Assembly: GCA_016763135.1 (NCBI GenBank)
Contig: JAESUI010000187.1
Location: forward strand, 1-5,163
Source: Flavobacteriales bacterium
GTDB taxonomy: Bacteria; Bacteroidota; Bacteroidia; Flavobacteriales_E; Vicingaceae
DNA length: 5,163 bases
Direction: 5' to 3'
Position 1 is the first letter of the stretch. Each line of letters opens with the position of its first letter. Position numbers and translations under genes: made by a program. The notes beneath the pieces were generated by a model. It did no database searches. It worked only from the letters and a program-made list of their open reading frames with translations, and had not been told where the DNA came from. Shown here piece by piece: positions 5,125 through 5,163 of this stretch.

Positions 5125-5163
5125 ATGGAAATATACTTTGTAGATAAAAACATTGTATATAAA
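5125..5163 (+). CDS. Possible N-terminus of a further gene, cut by the window end
   Basis: From ATG at 5125 the frame stays open for 13 codons to the window end, reading MEIYFVDKNIVYK, a plausible first beta strand of a cytoplasmic protein. An in-frame TAA at 5116-5118 limits the start to this ATG. Thirteen codons can stay open by chance, and the bases before the ATG (GTCCAG) lack the A-rich leader seen at most other genes here. No product can be named. Confidence 0.25.
   Translation, partial: MEIYFVDKNIVYK

Noticed and set aside
5131..5140. ATATACTTTG as a Bacteroidota -7 promoter element
   Set aside because: The spacing between TA and TTTG does not match TAnnTTTG, no paired TTG element was found at the right distance, and it lies inside the possible reading frame from 5125.
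5080..5163. Open minus-strand frame entering from the right edge and stopping at 5080-5082
   Set aside because: The 27 codons read as a hydrophobic and Cys/Lys-rich string without recognisable motifs, and it overlaps the equally weak plus-strand candidate; likely chance.
1..5163. Defence system, prophage, insertion sequence or CRISPR array
   Set aside because: All clear coding regions are accounted for by the secreted protein, NrnA and the FKBP series; no transposase, integrase, spaced repeats or effector-like domains were seen.

Overview
The window looks like a chromosomal segment from a member of the Bacteroidota, most likely the Flavobacteriia or a close relative. The DNA is AT-rich. Genes are tightly packed and all on the + strand. 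Starts are preceded by A-rich sequence instead of Shine-Dalgarno motifs. Three consecutive lipoprotein signals are present, and one gene matches the GldI family, which is restricted to this phylum.

Layout. Positions 7-711 encode a secreted protein of unknown function that carries a DnaJ-like pair of CxxCxGxG motifs, followed by a strong hairpin terminator (732-761). Only 12 bases later begins a DHH/DHHA1 phosphoesterase of the NrnA type (774-1757). It heads a tight series: a GldI-like FKBP lipoprotein (1779-2288), a two-domain FKBP lipoprotein that starts with TTG (2295-3110), a Mip/FkpA-type FKBP lipoprotein (3117-3833), and its close paralogue, which has a cleavable signal peptide and a lysine tract instead of a lipid anchor (3845-4594). 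A second strong terminator (4616-4646) closes this series. Sixteen bases after it starts a minimal FKBP without a signal peptide (4663-5007). The last 156 bases hold no gene I can name; a possible open start at 5125 runs off the end.

How the genes work together. Five consecutive genes encode FKBP-fold proteins, giving six FKBP-like domains. They range from degenerate active sites (GldI-like protein, N-terminal domain of the next gene) to fully canonical ones (the last three genes). They are predicted to occupy different places: lipid-anchored in the envelope (three), soluble or charge-tethered outside the inner membrane (one) and cytoplasmic (one). I read the locus as a folding-helper cluster for envelope proteins, probably including the gliding and secretion machinery, co-transcribed with a nanoRNA/pAp-degrading enzyme. 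The shared function is inference; the domain assignments are read from motifs. I found no mobile element, CRISPR array, tRNA or rRNA.
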